Numbered from the stretch's first letter, positions 35,587 to 46,908 are shown. The stretch: 51,601 nucleotides of DNA from Rhodospirillaceae bacterium (GCA_002721365.1 PBKC01000015.1:1-51601), one strand, 5' to 3'. Notes: a model not told the origin generated them from the sequence alone. Numbers and translations are program-made.

Positions 35587-35957
35587 GCGAAGCGGAGGCG
35601 CCGAACGCCTGGCCGACCGAAATCCGTTTGAAGACGGCGGAGAAAGTCCTGGAGATCGATTTCGACGACGGTCAGTCGTTCAGCCTGCCGGCGGAGCTGC
35701 TACGGGTGGAGAGTCCGTCCGCGGAGGTCCAGGGCCATTCCCCCAGCGAGAAGCGGCTGGTCACCGGACGTCGGCACGTCAATGTCATCGAGATCGAGCC
35801 GGTCGGAAACTACGCCGTGCGCCTGCGCTTCGACGACACCCACGACACCGGCATCTATTCCTGGGCCTATCTCCACTGGATGGGCCGGAACCGGGACCGG
35901 CTGTGGGCGGACTATCTCGTCGCCCTCGAAAGCCGGGGTCTGTCGCGCGACCCCTGA
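35583..35957 (+). CDS. DUF971 (gamma-butyrobetaine hydroxylase N-terminal-like) protein
   Basis: The 124-residue protein is a single DUF971 domain: [37 protein letters not shown], and the conserved [19 protein letters not shown]. In eukaryotes this fold is the N-terminal domain of gamma-butyrobetaine hydroxylase, and some bacterial forms are linked to Fe-S biology. It overlaps the Trm112 gene by ATGA and is probably the last gene of the cnoX operon. Confidence 0.9.
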   Translation: MSEAEAPNAWPTEIRLKTAEKVLEIDFDDGQSFSLPAELLRVESPSAEVQGHSPSEKRLVTGRRHVNVIEIEPVGNYAVRLRFDDTHDTGIYSWAYLHWMGRNRDRLWADYLVALESRGLSRDP

Positions 35958-35969
35958 AAGGCTGCCGCT

Positions 35970-36044
35970 TCAGGCGAGGCCCAGCAGCGACAGAACGGCG
36001 ATGATCACGACGACGACGCCGATGAGATAGAAGATGTTGTACAT
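35970..36044 (-). CDS. 24-residue single-pass membrane peptide
   Basis: An open frame encodes MYNIFYLIGVVVV followed by IIAVLSLLGLA and a TGA. It consists of one hydrophobic helix with almost no polar residues. A good Shine-Dalgarno (AAGGA, 36052-36056) stands seven bases before the ATG. It begins 23 bp after the stop of the YihY gene on the same strand, so it could be co-transcribed. Similar tiny membrane peptides are common but poorly annotated in alphaproteobacteria; I infer it is real from the start context and composition, not from a known family. Confidence 0.6.
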   Translation of the reverse strand: MYNIFYLIGVVVVIIAVLSLLGLA

Positions 36045-36067
36045 CGGTTGATCCTTTCCTTCTTCGA

Positions 36068-37027
36068 TCAGTGCACGCCCGCAGTGTGGTCAGCCACGTA
36101 GGCCCCGCGGCCGCCGATCGGGCGGTCCGGCCCGACGGTCGAATCGCGGGACGTCTGATGTTCGAGCTCAGAATTGAACTCGGCGCCCAGACAGACGACG
36201 TAGGCCGACAGGTAGAACCAGAACAGCAGCACGACGACGGCCCCGAGCGAACCGAAGGTCTCGTTGTAGCTGCCGAAATGACTGACGTAGAACGAGAACA
36301 GCCAAGAGCCGGCCAGCCATAGCGCCACGGCCAGGATCGCCCCCGGCGTCACCCACTGGAGCCGCGGCGCGCGGCGGCTGGGCCCGTAGCGGTAGAGGGC
36401 GCCGAACGCCAGGATCATCACCGCCGCCACCAGGGGCCAGCGAAGCCATAGAACGACACCATCGACGGGGAAGGCGCGTCCGAGCAACGCCGCCACGGCC
36501 GGCAGCACGGCGATCAACGCGAGCGCCAAGAGGCCGACCAGGATGGCCGCGAGCGTGAAGGCGATGGCCATCAGGTTCTGTTTGAGGAAACCGCGCCGAT
36601 CCCGTTCCTCATAGGCGATGTCGAGGGCCGTGAGCAGGGCACGGCTGCCCTTGGTGGCGCTCCACAATGCGAGGCCGAGGCTGACCAGCAGCCCAATGGT
36701 GAGATCGCTGCCGGTCGCCTGTGCCGCTTCTTTGAGCTGGTCAGCGAGGATTCCGTAGGCCTCGGCAGGCACGACGGAACGCATGGGCGCGATCTGCGCT
36801 TCGACTCCGGCAGGGTCGGCAACCAATCCGTAAACGGTGACGAACGCGGCAATGCCGGGAAAAACGGCGAGGAAGAAATAGAAGGCGACACCAGCCGCCA
36901 CGACCGACAGATTGTCGGCGCTGTTCTCGCGGTAGACGCGGCGGAGCACCTGCCACCAACCGCGCCGCGGAAAGGCGAGCGGCGTGGAAGCATCGCGCCC
37001 GAGCGAGTCGGCCGCCTCAGGTGCCAT
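36068..37027 (-). CDS. YihY/BrkB-family inner-membrane protein
   Basis: The 319-residue protein has six predicted membrane segments and the family features ENSADNLSVVAAGVAFYFFLAVFP near residue 35, LWSATKGSRALLTALDIAYEE and the late FGSLGAVVVLLFWFYLSAYV. BrkB was once thought to be an RNase BN, a claim later withdrawn; its role in the membrane is unknown. It is followed by the 24-residue peptide. Confidence 0.88.
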   Translation of the reverse strand: MAPEAADSLGRDASTPLAFPRRGWWQVLRRVYRENSADNLSVVAAGVAFYFFLAVFPGIAAFVTVYGLVADPAGVEAQIAPMRSVVPAEAYGILADQLKEAAQATGSDLTIGLLVSLGLALWSATKGSRALLTALDIAYEERDRRGFLKQNLMAIAFTLAAILVGLLALALIAVLPAVAALLGRAFPVDGVVLWLRWPLVAAVMILAFGALYRYGPSRRAPRLQWVTPGAILAVALWLAGSWLFSFYVSHFGSYNETFGSLGAVVVLLFWFYLSAYVVCLGAEFNSELEHQTSRDSTVGPDRPIGGRGAYVADHTAGVH

Positions 37028-37300
37028 CGACGCCTCTCACCCACGCGCGATGGACCGGCCGGCCCAAATCGCCGTTTCTGCCTTCGAAACCCCCATTTCC
37101 TTCTCGCGCGGCTTTCTCGCGGATCGTTGATGCCAGTGCTGAGAGAACGCATCCGCAGTGCGAAGGTTCACCGGAACGAGCTGCGAGAGATAGGACCGGA
37201 TCAGGATCGTCTCAGGCCGAATCAGCCTGAACCGTGAGCCCTGATCCGAGTCAGAGTTGCAGAGGGCGCCTCACACCGCGCGGTGCGAAGCGATCATGCT

Positions 37301-38584
37301 CTACAGAGCCTCTCCGCGAATGAGGCGGGGCGGTTCTCCGGCCAAGCCCATCGCGTGACGCATGAAGGCGCGCTTCATCACCGGGACCCGGTCGACCATC
37401 GCAAGGCCCAGATCCCGCGCCAGCTTGATGGGCGGAATATCGTTCGAGAATAGCCGGTTGAGCCCATCCGTCACACCCAGCATGACGATGGAATCGAAAC
37501 GCCGCCAACGCTCGTATCGCCGGAGCACGCTGTCGGTACCGATGTCCAGACCGAGCCGACGCGCGTCGACCACCGCCTCGGCCAATGCGGCGATGTCGCG
37601 GAGGCCCAGATTGAAACCCTGCCCGGCGATCGGATGAATGGTGTGGGCGGCATCGCCCACCAGGGCCAGCCTTGGGGCGACGTAGGATTTCGCCAAGGTC
37701 ACCGACAGCGGATAGCACCAGCGCGGGCCGATCACCTCGATCGCTCCCAGATGATCGCCGAAGCGCCAGGAAAGCTCATCCAGGAAGGCCGCGTCGTCGA
37801 GGGCCATCAGCCCCTCGGCCAGGGTCCGCCGCTCGGTCCATACCAGCGAACACCGATTCCCGGTCATCGGCAGCATGGCGAAGGGACCCGCCGGAAGGAA
37901 ACGTTCGTGGGCCACCCCGTTATGAGGAAGCGAATGGTGAACCGTGCAGACGATCCCGACCTGCGGATAGGCCCAGGCGATGCTCTCGATTCCCGCAGCG
38001 GTCCGGACCGGAGACGTCCGGCCGTCCGCGGCCACGGCGAGGCGAGCGCCGACCGTGCGGCCGTCGGCCAGGACGACGCGGGCGCTGCTTCCACCGGGCT
38101 CCGTGTCGACAGCCGCGACCGAGCAGGGCGCCAGAACGGTGAGTCCCGGCAGATTCTCGGTTGCGGCGAAAAGGGCGGCCCGAATCGCCCGGTTTTCCAT
38201 GATGTAGCCCAGAGGGCCGACGCCGACCTCGGTATGGTCGTAGTGGAGGATAAAAGGCGAAGCGCCATCCGTGATCCGGATATCGAGGATCGGTTGCGCC
38301 GCCGCGTCGAGATGGGGCCACAGCCCCAGCCCCCGGAGCATCTGAGCGCTTCCCAGGGCGATGGCCGAGACCCGGCCGTCGAAACCGGCCGACAGCGCCC
38401 GCTCCGGCGCTTCGCGATCGACGACGACGACGGACACCCCGGCCTGCGCCAGCGCACAGGCCAGCGTCATTCCGGCCATCCCGCCGCCGACGATGGCGAC
38501 GTCCACCACCAAATCGAATTCCGATCGCTTCCGCACAGCCAGACAATTCCTCGCCCAAGGCCGTATGTCCAGTCCGCCGCGCAT
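37301..38584 (-). CDS. UbiH/VisC-family FAD-dependent hydroxylase
   Basis: The about 427-residue flavoprotein has the N-terminal FAD-binding VAIVGGGMAGMTLACALAQ, the DG motif segment AVAADGRTSPVR in the middle, and RLALVGDAAHTIHPIAGQGF near residue 310. It belongs to the group of ubiquinone-ring hydroxylases (UbiH, UbiF, UbiL). Which ring position it acts on cannot be told. The start is uncertain: ATG 38584 gives 34 residues before the GxGxxG motif, while GTG 38536 gives 18. A 273-bp gap without a recognisable gene separates it from yihY. Confidence 0.85.
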   Translation of the reverse strand: MRGGLDIRPWARNCLAVRKRSEFDLVVDVAIVGGGMAGMTLACALAQAGVSVVVVDREAPERALSAGFDGRVSAIALGSAQMLRGLGLWPHLDAAAQPILDIRITDGASPFILHYDHTEVGVGPLGYIMENRAIRAALFAATENLPGLTVLAPCSVAAVDTEPGGSSARVVLADGRTVGARLAVAADGRTSPVRTAAGIESIAWAYPQVGIVCTVHHSLPHNGVAHERFLPAGPFAMLPMTGNRCSLVWTERRTLAEGLMALDDAAFLDELSWRFGDHLGAIEVIGPRWCYPLSVTLAKSYVAPRLALVGDAAHTIHPIAGQGFNLGLRDIAALAEAVVDARRLGLDIGTDSVLRRYERWRRFDSIVMLGVTDGLNRLFSNDIPPIKLARDLGLAMVDRVPVMKRAFMRHAMGLAGEPPRLIRGEAL

Positions 38585-38630
38585 ACTCTGTTTCGTTGTC
38601 GACAGCGATGGCCATGGCTAGACTTCGCGC

Positions 38631-40004
38631 ATGACGCGCGCATGGCAAGACAGCACCGCTCTCGAACTCGGCCGGGGCATCGCCGCGGGGTCGATCGATC
38701 CCGTTGAGCTGACTGAGTTTTTCCTCGATCGGATCGCCCAAGACGACCCGAATCATCTGGTCTATCTCCGGACGACACGCGACCGCGCGTTGGCGGAGGC
38801 GAAAGCCGCCCGTGACCGAGCGGCGGCCGGTCTTCGACTGGGACCGCTCGATGGCGTTCCCATTTCGTGGAAGGACCTCTACGACACGGCGGGCATCGAG
38901 ACCGCGATGGGGTCGCCGCAGCTCGCGGGCCGTATCCCGGAACGAGACGCGCTGGTTCTCGAACGGGCAACACGGGCCGGCATGGTCTGTCTCGGAAAAA
39001 CCAACCTCGTCGAGTTCGCGCTGGGCGGGCTGGGCATCAACAACGGCACCGGAACGCCGCCCAATGCCTGCGACGACGTCACGCCGCGCTGTCCGGGGGG
39101 CTCGTCGTCGGGTGCCGCCACCTCGGTTGCGCGCGGTCTGGCCGTGGCGGCCATCGGTTCGGATACCGGAGGCTCGGTAAGGATTCCGGCGTCTTGGAAC
39201 GGGCTGGTCGGCTTGAAGACTACGTTCGGCGCTCTCCCGCTGGACGGGGTCATGGCGCTGTCGCCGTCTCTCGACACCGTGGGGCCGCTGACCCGGGACG
39301 TCGCCGACGCCAATGCGATCTTCGCCGCGATGGCGGCCGCGCAGCCGGCGGACCTTTCCGGAGCCGATATCGCGGATCAGACTTTCCTGGTCGCGGATTC
39401 GATCGTCTGGGACAAGTGCGATCCGTCAGTCGCCCAGACCGTCGAAGCGGCGATCGCAGCCCTGGAAGCCGCCGGTGCCAAGGTCGAACGGGCCCCGGTT
39501 CCCGAATTCGACGAAATCGACGATGTCCTCAACCGGCACGGCGGCCTCGTGGTCGCAGAAGGATATCATTCGTGGCGGCACTGCCTTGACGACGAAGCCA
39601 AGCTTGCCCGCGTCGACCCGGTGGTGCGCGATCGCATGATGCAGGGCAAGGCGATGACGGCGACCGATATCGCCATTGCCAGGGAAGAAGCCGCGCGTAT
39701 CGGTGCTGCGCTGCACCACCGCATGACCGCCTATTCGGCAGTCCTCGCGCCCACGGTTCCCATCCTGCCGCCGGCCATTGCGGATGTCGCGACCGATGCC
39801 GAAGCCTATGGCAAGGCCAATATGGCGGCACTCAATAATACCCGGCTTGGAAACGTGCTTACGCTCTGCGCATTGACCATCCCTTGCGGGCAAGTGAGCG
39901 GCCTGCCGGTCGGTCTGATGCTGATGGGACGGCCGGGAACCGACAACGCGCTTTTACGTATCGGCGCCGCTGCCGAGCCTGTATTGCGCGATCTGATGGC
40001 CTGA
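38631..40004 (+). CDS. Amidase-signature family hydrolase
   Basis: A 457-residue amidase-signature enzyme with the Ser-cisSer-Lys triad: Lys in PISWKDLYDTAG (near residue 81), the GGSSSGAATSVA loop (near 156) and GSDTGGSVRIPAS with the nucleophile (near 180). Substrate is not predictable; the family covers GatA, urea amidolyase parts and various amide hydrolases. It is not GatA, since gatB/gatC are absent. It is divergent from the ubiH-like gene with a 46-bp gap. A weak hairpin follows the stop (40006-40021). Confidence 0.87.
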   Translation: MTRAWQDSTALELGRGIAAGSIDPVELTEFFLDRIAQDDPNHLVYLRTTRDRALAEAKAARDRAAAGLRLGPLDGVPISWKDLYDTAGIETAMGSPQLAGRIPERDALVLERATRAGMVCLGKTNLVEFALGGLGINNGTGTPPNACDDVTPRCPGGSSSGAATSVARGLAVAAIGSDTGGSVRIPASWNGLVGLKTTFGALPLDGVMALSPSLDTVGPLTRDVADANAIFAAMAAAQPADLSGADIADQTFLVADSIVWDKCDPSVAQTVEAAIAALEAAGAKVERAPVPEFDEIDDVLNRHGGLVVAEGYHSWRHCLDDEAKLARVDPVVRDRMMQGKAMTATDIAIAREEAARIGAALHHRMTAYSAVLAPTVPILPPAIADVATDAEAYGKANMAALNNTRLGNVLTLCALTIPCGQVSGLPVGLMLMGRPGTDNALLRIGAAAEPVLRDLMA

Positions 40005-40083
40005 ACCGGCCTCGAAGCCGGCTAAACGCGCTTTCCGGCCGCCCGACCGGGGCAAAACAGGCACCAATTCCCCACAAAGGCAC

Positions 40084-40131
40084 TTGCCTGGAAATTAGGC
40101 AAGGACTGCCTTTTGCTCAAACCTTGAGCAA
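40084..40131. promoter_or_regulatory. Tandem TTGC-N11-GCAA dyads, NtrC-like enhancer
   Basis: Dyad 1 is TTGC (40084-40087) ... GCAA (40099-40102), part of a 7-7-7 repeat CTTGCCT/AGGCAAG. Dyad 2 is TTGC (40113-40116) ... GCAA (40128-40131), part of a perfect 9-3-9 repeat TTTGCTCAA/TTGAGCAAA (40112-40132). Centres are 29 bp apart. The half-site spacing is that of NtrC sites at glnA, and their place 120-150 bp upstream of the sigma54 start fits an enhancer. The inner bases differ from the NtrC consensus, so another regulator is possible. Confidence 0.5.
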
Positions 40132-40219
40132 ATGCCGTCTGGTTAGGCGGCTCGTTCCGAGCGTCTGACAGCCGCTTTTTAGCGCGTGCTGCACCGCATT
40201 CAAGCTCGCATTCCGAGTC

Positions 40220-40235
40220 CGGCACGGAACTTGAT
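40220..40235 (+). promoter_or_regulatory. Sigma54-like promoter of amtB
   Basis: The sequence CGGCACGGAACTTGAT aligns without gap to the sigma54 consensus TGGCACG-N4-TTGCW. The -24 GG and most of the -12 element agree; the -12 GC is GA here, which may weaken it. The expected start is near 40246, 68 bases before the amtB ATG. Confidence 0.5.
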
Positions 40236-40313
40236 TATCCCAACGAGGATTGCGCCGCTCTATCGACCGCGTTCCACGTGGCCTAAGCGGCAAACACTGC
40301 GTGGGAGATATTG

Positions 40314-41681
<1,368 letters not shown>

Positions 41682-41705
41682 TCGACAGCCGGGACGACTG
41701 ATTAC

Positions 41706-41736
41706 CCCCGGGCGGCGCAAGCCGCCCGGGGTCTTT
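41706..41736 (+). terminator. Rho-independent terminator after amtB
   Basis: A perfect 11-bp stem, CCCCGGGCGGC (41706-41716) and GCCGCCCGGGG (41721-41731), with GCAA tetraloop, followed by TCTTT. It should end most amtB transcripts before the second ammonium transporter. Confidence 0.85.
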
Positions 41737-41890
41737 CCGTTTCGGGGTTCGCGGTGTGGAGGCGCTGCGGCTCCGGAATCGGACCGGTCCGGTGGGGAAC
41801 GCCGAACGACCGGTCACCGCGACGGAAGCCATCGCCGGACAGGCGGAGGCGGCCGCGCGGCTTTCGCGTCTCAAAGGGAGGTCACAAACG

Positions 41891-43129
41891 ATGGATGATG
41901 CGTTCAGGTCCGGTGGGGACGTCTTCTTTGTCCTCATGGGCGCCGTCATGGTGCTCGCCATGCATTCCGGATTCGCCTTTCTCGAAGTCGGCACGGTGCG
42001 GCGAAAAAGCCAAGTCAACGCCCTGGTGAAGATCCTCACCGACTTCTCGATCTCGACGGTCGCCTATTTCTTCATCGGCTACGGGATCGCCTACGGGGTC
42101 GATTTCCTGACCGGCGCGGACGTCCTGGTGGGAAGCGCCGAACAACCTGGCTACCTCTTCGCCGCCAGCGGCTACGATCTGGTCAAATTCTTCTTCCTGC
42201 TGACCTTCGCCGCGGCGATTCCGGCGATCATCTCGGGCGGTATCGCCGAACGAGCCAAGTTCTGGCCGCAACTCGCCGCTTCGGCCATCGTCGTCGGGCT
42301 GGTCTATCCGTTCTACGAAGGCATCGTCTGGAACGGCAATTTCGGCGTCCAGGCCTGGATCGAGGCGAGCTTCGGCGCGCCGTTCAACGACTTCGCCGGA
42401 TCGGTGGTCGTGCACGCCATGGGCGGGTGGATTGCCCTGGCGGCGGTCCTGCTTCTGGGGGCCCGTCAAGGGCGCTACACGGCGAGCGGGCAGATGGTCG
42501 GCATTCCGCCGTCCAACGTCCCGTTCCTGGCGTTGGGATCCTGGGTGCTGGCCGTCGGCTGGTTCGGCTTCAATGTGATGAGCGCGCAAAGCGTCGAAGG
42601 CGTGACCGGTCTGGTGGCGATCAACTCGCTGATGGCGATGGGCGGCGGCGTCCTCGCGGCACTGGTCGTCGGCCGCAACGACCCGGGTTTCGTCCACAAC
42701 GGAGCGTTGGCCGGGCTGGTCGCGGTCTGTGCGGGATCGAACCTCATGCATCCGATCGGCGCTCTGGTCACCGGCGCGGTGGCGGGTGCCCTGTTCGTAT
42801 GGGCCTTCAACGTCACCCAGAGCCGGCTCCGCATCGACGACGTACTGGGCGTCTGGCCGCTGCACGGTCTGGCGGGCGTCTGGGGCGGTATCGCCTGCGG
42901 CATCTTCGGCGCCGAAGCACTGGGCGGCCTGGGCGGAGTCAGCCTGATGGCGCAAGTCGTCGGCACCGTATTGGGTGTCGTCGTCGCCGTAGTCGCGGGT
43001 TTCGTCGTTTACGGCGCGCTGAAGGCGGTGGTTGGAATCCGTCTCAGCGAATCGGAGGAGTTCGCCGGACCCGATTTGTCGATCCACAACATCAGCGCCT
43101 ATCCGGAGGCCGATCTTTCGGCGCGCTGA
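41891..43129 (+). CDS. Second, divergent Amt-family ammonium transporter
   Basis: A 412-residue Amt protein without a signal peptide; 11 segments starting with DVFFVLMGAVMVLAMHSGFA. The conserved residues are retained: Asp and His in DFAGSVVVHAMGG, the late His in WPLHGLAGVWGG, and Phe-Asn with Ser in GWFGFNVMSAQS. ATG 41891 is chosen for the ideal GGAGGT eight bases ahead; the frame is open to 41756, but that extension has no membrane or signal features. It is clearly a different subfamily from the first transporter, not a recent duplicate. It follows a terminator, so it probably has its own promoter, which I cannot place. Confidence 0.92.
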   Translation: MDDAFRSGGDVFFVLMGAVMVLAMHSGFAFLEVGTVRRKSQVNALVKILTDFSISTVAYFFIGYGIAYGVDFLTGADVLVGSAEQPGYLFAASGYDLVKFFFLLTFAAAIPAIISGGIAERAKFWPQLAASAIVVGLVYPFYEGIVWNGNFGVQAWIEASFGAPFNDFAGSVVVHAMGGWIALAAVLLLGARQGRYTASGQMVGIPPSNVPFLALGSWVLAVGWFGFNVMSAQSVEGVTGLVAINSLMAMGGGVLAALVVGRNDPGFVHNGALAGLVAVCAGSNLMHPIGALVTGAVAGALFVWAFNVTQSRLRIDDVLGVWPLHGLAGVWGGIACGIFGAEALGGLGGVSLMAQVVGTVLGVVVAVVAGFVVYGALKAVVGIRLSESEEFAGPDLSIHNISAYPEADLSAR

Positions 43130-43163
43130 AACCGTCCGGAACCATGCCCCGATAGGGCGAGTC

Positions 43164-43198
43164 GCGGCCGTCTGCCCCGGTGGACGGCCGCAAATTTT
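43164..43198 (+). terminator. Terminator after the second ammonium transporter
   Basis: A nine-bp stem GCGGCCGTC (43164-43172) / GACGGCCGC (43183-43191) with a ten-base loop, followed by AAATTTT. The T-tract is short but in the right place, 35 bp after the stop codon. Confidence 0.65.
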
Positions 43199-43268
43199 CG
43201 TTGCACTCTTTGCTCTTGCTTCGATTTCTGCAAAGATTCGATCAATTCACCCGCAAGCGCCCTGAGAG

Positions 43269-44456
43269 ATGCACAACAGCCGGCTCGACGATCTGCGCGA
43301 CTACCCGTTCCAGAAGCTCGCGCGACTGCTGGAGACGATCGACCCGCCGACGGGCATGACGCCCATCGCGCTGTCGATCGGTGAGCCGCAGCATCCACCG
43401 CCGGCGCTGCTCGCGGATACGTTGGCCGCGCATACGGCCGACTGGGGCCGCTATCCGCCGACACCGGGCACGCCGGAGTTCCGCGAGACCGTGGCGTCAT
43501 GGCTCAAGAATCGCTACGCGCTCCCGGACGGTATGATCACCGAAAAGCACGTGCTGCCGGTTTCGGGAACCCGCGAGGCGCTGTTCAACATCGCCCTCTA
43601 CGCCATCCCCCAGGTCCAATCCGGGGAACGGCCGGTGGTCCTGATTCCCGACCCGTTCTATCAGATCTATGCCGGTGCCGCGGCCATGGCCGGTGCGGAG
43701 CCGGTCTTCCTGCCGGCCGACGCCGACAACGGATTCCTGCCCAACTTCGGAGAGGTCTCCGAGTCCGTTCTGGCTCGGACGGCGCTCTGCTATCTGTGCA
43801 GCCCGTCGAATCCGCAAGGGTCGGTCGCGGACCTCGCCTACTGGCAGAACGTCATCGGCCTGGCGCGACGCCATGATTTCCTGCTCGCCGCCGACGAATG
43901 CTACTGCGAGCTTTACGACCGCATACCGCCTCCCGGCGCGCTGGAAGCGGCTGCCGCCCTCGACGGGACGGCGAGCCACGTCCTCGCGTTTCATTCGCTG
44001 TCCAAGCGCTCGAGCGTTCCGGGCCTGCGTTCGGGATTCGTCGCCGGCGATCCGGACGTGGTCGCGGGCTATGCCAAGCTTCGCACCTATACGGGCGGCG
44101 CCTCCCCTCTGCCGATCCTCGCCGCGGCAACGGCGCTGTGGGCGGATGAGGCCCATGTCAAGGCGAACCGCGCCCTCTATCGCCGCAAATTCGACATTGC
44201 CGAGCGGATCCTTTCCGGCCGGCTCCACTTCTATCGCCCGCCGGCCGGGTTCTATCTCTGGCTGGACGTCGGCGACGGCGAGCGCTGCGCCCGCGAGCTA
44301 TGGCATCGGGCGGGCGTCAAAGTCCTGCCCGGCGCCTATCTCAGCCGTCCGCGCGAAGACGGCTCCAGCCCCGGCGACCGCTACATCCGCATAGCCCTCG
44401 TCCATGACGTCGAAACCACAGAGGAGGCCTTGATGCGCCTCGCCGCCACGCTGTGA
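43269..44456 (+). CDS. dapC: Class I aminotransferase, succinyldiaminopimelate transaminase-like
   Basis: The 395-residue PLP enzyme has the fold type I N-terminus ([11 protein letters not shown]), the SPSNPQGS loop, and the Schiff-base Lys in [19 protein letters not shown]. The alphaproteobacterial DapC group, which makes N-succinyl-LL-diaminopimelate for lysine and peptidoglycan, has the same length and the same site next to ftsK; an aspartate aminotransferase role cannot be excluded. The stop overlaps the ftsK GTG start by four bases. Confidence 0.8.
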   Translation: MHNSRLDDLRDYPFQKLARLLETIDPPTGMTPIALSIGEPQHPPPALLADTLAAHTADWGRYPPTPGTPEFRETVASWLKNRYALPDGMITEKHVLPVSGTREALFNIALYAIPQVQSGERPVVLIPDPFYQIYAGAAAMAGAEPVFLPADADNGFLPNFGEVSESVLARTALCYLCSPSNPQGSVADLAYWQNVIGLARRHDFLLAADECYCELYDRIPPPGALEAAAALDGTASHVLAFHSLSKRSSVPGLRSGFVAGDPDVVAGYAKLRTYTGGASPLPILAAATALWADEAHVKANRALYRRKFDIAERILSGRLHFYRPPAGFYLWLDVGDGERCARELWHRAGVKVLPGAYLSRPREDGSSPGDRYIRIALVHDVETTEEALMRLAATL

Positions 44457-46852
44457 GTGCCCGCATGGCGACACGATCCGCAGCATCCCGTCGTGCGCCC
44501 CTGCTGCCGCAGGCGGTTGCCGAGTTCCTTCGCCGCCGCGCCGTGGAAGCGGCGGGGCTGGCCGTCCTGGCTCTGGCCGTGGCTCTTCTGGTCGCCGTGG
44601 CGACATTCGATTCGGCCGACCCGTCCTTCAACCGCGCGACCGACGCCGCGCCCTCGAACGCGCTGGGCGTCGTCGGCGCCTATCTCGCCGACGTCGCGCT
44701 CCAGTCGATCGGCATCGGCTCGCTGTTCCTCGTGCCCCTGCTGCTGTTCTGGGGCGTCCGCCTTCTTCAGCATGAGGGCCTCGCCTGGCCGATCGTCCGC
44801 ATCGCCCTGCTTCCACCCACCGTCATGGCGGTGGCGGCGGGATCGAGCGCGTTTCCGATCCCGGCAGCGTGGCCGGTGGCGAGCGGCCTCGGCGGTTTCG
44901 TCGGCGACTTCCTCCTCGGGCGAGCGATCAGCGGAGCCATGGCGGTCGGCGCCCCGCCCTGGGGCACGATAACGGCAGTCGGGCTCATCGCCGTCGCGCT
45001 CTATCTCGTCACGCTCGGCGTTACGCCGCGGCAATGGGCGGCGCTCGCGGGCCGGGCCGCACGGTCGGCCGGCTGGGTGGCCTCGCAGGGCAGGCGGCTG
45101 GCAGGTCTGGCGCAATTCGAACGGACGAAGCCTGAACCCGATGTTCCCCAGCAGAAAGGCCGGGCTCAGCGCACCGAACCGCAGATCACCAAGCCCAAGA
45201 AAGCCCGCCCTGCGGCCAAGGAGCCGGTCAAGGAGAAGGACGAAGCACCGGCACCGCGAAAGCAAACTCCGGTGCTGCCGGCTTCCACCGCGCCGAGCGG
45301 TCGGCGGGAGGTGGAGGAGCGCCAAGGCGCCCTCGATCTCGACCCCGACGGCAGCTACCGGCTGCCGTCGCTCGGCCTGCTGACCGCGCCGGCACGCAAC
45401 GAGCAGCAGGCGGTCGACGAAGCGGCGCTGGACCAGAACGCCCGTCTGCTCGAATCGGTGCTGGAAGATTTCGGCGTCAAGGGCAGCATCCTGCGTGTCC
45501 AGCGCGGCCCTGTGGTGACGCGCTACGATCTCGAACCCGCGCCGGGTACCCGCTCGGCCCGCGTCGTCGCCCTCGCCGACGACATCGCCCGGTCGATGAG
45601 CGCCGTCTCCGCCCGCGTCGCCGTCATTCCCGGCGAGAATGCGATCGGCATCGAGCTCCCTAACGTCAACCGCGAGACGGTGCTTCTGCGCGAGCTTCTG
45701 GGCTCGGAAGCCTATGAGCGGACGGCGAGCCAACTCGCCCTGGTCCTCGGCAAGGACATCAGCGGCATCCCGATCGTCGTCGATCTCGCGCGCATGCCGC
45801 ATCTGCTGGTCGCCGGCACCACCGGCTCGGGCAAGTCGGTGGCGATCAACGCGATGATCCTGTCGCTGCTCTACCGGCTGCCGCCCGATCTCTGCAAATT
45901 CCTGATGATCGACCCGAAGATGCTGGAGCTGTCGATCTATGACGGCATCCCACATCTCCTCCATCCCGTGGTCACCGACCCCCACAAGGCGGTCGTGGCG
46001 CTGAAATGGGCGGTCAAGGAGATGAACGACCGCTACCGGCTGATGTCGCAGCTCAGCGTCCGCAACATCGCCGGCTACAACAAGCGTATCGCCGACGCGC
46101 GCGCCGCCGGTGAGACCCTGTCGAGAACCGTCCAGACCGGCTACGACCCCGAGACCGGCAAGCCGCTCTATACCGAGCAGGAGCTGGAGATGGAGCCGCT
46201 GCCGTTCATCGTCGTCATCGTCGACGAGATGGCGGACCTGATGCTGGTCGCCGGCAAGGACATCGAAATCTGCGTCCAGAGCCTCGCCCAGAAGGCGCGC
46301 GCCGCCGGCATCCACTTGATCCTGGCGACGCAGCGGCCCTCGGTCGACGTCATTACCGGCACCATCAAGGCGAACCTGCCGACGCGGATCAGCTTCCAGG
46401 TCACGTCCAAAATCGACTCCCGCACCATCCTCGGCGAACAGGGGGCGGAACAGCTCCTGGGTCTCGGCGACATGCTCTACCGGGCGACGGGCGGTCAGCT
46501 CAATCGCGTGCACGGGCCCTTCGTCAGCGATGCGGAGGTCGAGGAGGTCGCCAATTTCGTCCGCAGCCAGGGGACACCGGCCTATATCGAGGCGATTACC
46601 GAGGAGGAGGACGGCGGTGCCGACTTCGATTCCGGCCGCGGCGACAGCGGCGACGCCTTGTACGACCAGGCGGTCGCCCTGGTCTGTCGCGAGCGCAAGG
46701 CGTCGACCAGCTTCGTCCAGCGCCATCTGCAGATCGGCTACAACCGCGCCGCCCGCATCATCGAACAGATGGAGGCCGAGGGCGTGGTGAGCGCCGCCAA
46801 CCATGTCGGCAAGCGCGAGGTCCTGGCCCGCGACGTCGACGCCTTCGAATGA
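44453..46852 (+). CDS. ftsK: DNA translocase FtsK
   Basis: The 799-residue protein has an N-terminal membrane domain with four segments (residues about 35-200), a basic and Ala/Pro/Lys-rich linker (about 215-290), the alpha-beta motor with Walker [17 protein letters not shown] (near residue 455) and Walker [16 protein letters not shown] (near 590), and the C-terminal gamma winged helix ([20 protein letters not shown]), which reads KOPS sites. It links septum formation to chromosome dimer resolution. GTG 44453 overlaps the dapC stop; ATG 44465 is a possible start. The linker is short compared with E. coli FtsK, the usual alphaproteobacterial form. Confidence 0.96.
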   Translation: MSARMATRSAASRRAPLLPQAVAEFLRRRAVEAAGLAVLALAVALLVAVATFDSADPSFNRATDAAPSNALGVVGAYLADVALQSIGIGSLFLVPLLLFWGVRLLQHEGLAWPIVRIALLPPTVMAVAAGSSAFPIPAAWPVASGLGGFVGDFLLGRAISGAMAVGAPPWGTITAVGLIAVALYLVTLGVTPRQWAALAGRAARSAGWVASQGRRLAGLAQFERTKPEPDVPQQKGRAQRTEPQITKPKKARPAAKEPVKEKDEAPAPRKQTPVLPASTAPSGRREVEERQGALDLDPDGSYRLPSLGLLTAPARNEQQAVDEAALDQNARLLESVLEDFGVKGSILRVQRGPVVTRYDLEPAPGTRSARVVALADDIARSMSAVSARVAVIPGENAIGIELPNVNRETVLLRELLGSEAYERTASQLALVLGKDISGIPIVVDLARMPHLLVAGTTGSGKSVAINAMILSLLYRLPPDLCKFLMIDPKMLELSIYDGIPHLLHPVVTDPHKAVVALKWAVKEMNDRYRLMSQLSVRNIAGYNKRIADARAAGETLSRTVQTGYDPETGKPLYTEQELEMEPLPFIVVIVDEMADLMLVAGKDIEICVQSLAQKARAAGIHLILATQRPSVDVITGTIKANLPTRISFQVTSKIDSRTILGEQGAEQLLGLGDMLYRATGGQLNRVHGPFVSDAEVEEVANFVRSQGTPAYIEAITEEEDGGADFDSGRGDSGDALYDQAVALVCRERKASTSFVQRHLQIGYNRAARIIEQMEAEGVVSAANHVGKREVLARDVDAFE

Positions 46853-46908
46853 GCCGCGCCGTGGTCGCCGCTATTGAGGGCGGCCATGGGCGACCCAACA
46901 TCTTCCGC

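Larger units (their letters stand above)
40005..40313. other. Intergenic region upstream of amtB, regulatory DNA
   Basis: This 309-bp stretch has no credible gene. It contains two tandem dyads (40084-40131), a TGCACC half-site (40190-40195) and a sigma54-like promoter (40220-40235), and ends with the Shine-Dalgarno GGGAG (40303-40307) of amtB. No glnK is present, although it usually precedes amtB. Confidence 0.7.

Noticed and set aside
37028..37300. Gap between yihY and the ubiH-like gene, searched for a small gene or RNA
   Set aside because: Only short frames with Arg/Ser/Pro-rich translations and no ribosome-binding site; no clear terminator or RNA structure.
40006..40021. CCGGC-CTCGAA-GCCGG hairpin after the amidase gene as a terminator
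   Set aside because: Five-bp stem with no T-tract directly after it; too weak to call.
44381..46804. An 807-codon open frame antisense to ftsK
   Set aside because: FtsK is unmistakable on the plus strand, and the antisense translation has no recognisable fold and an odd composition.
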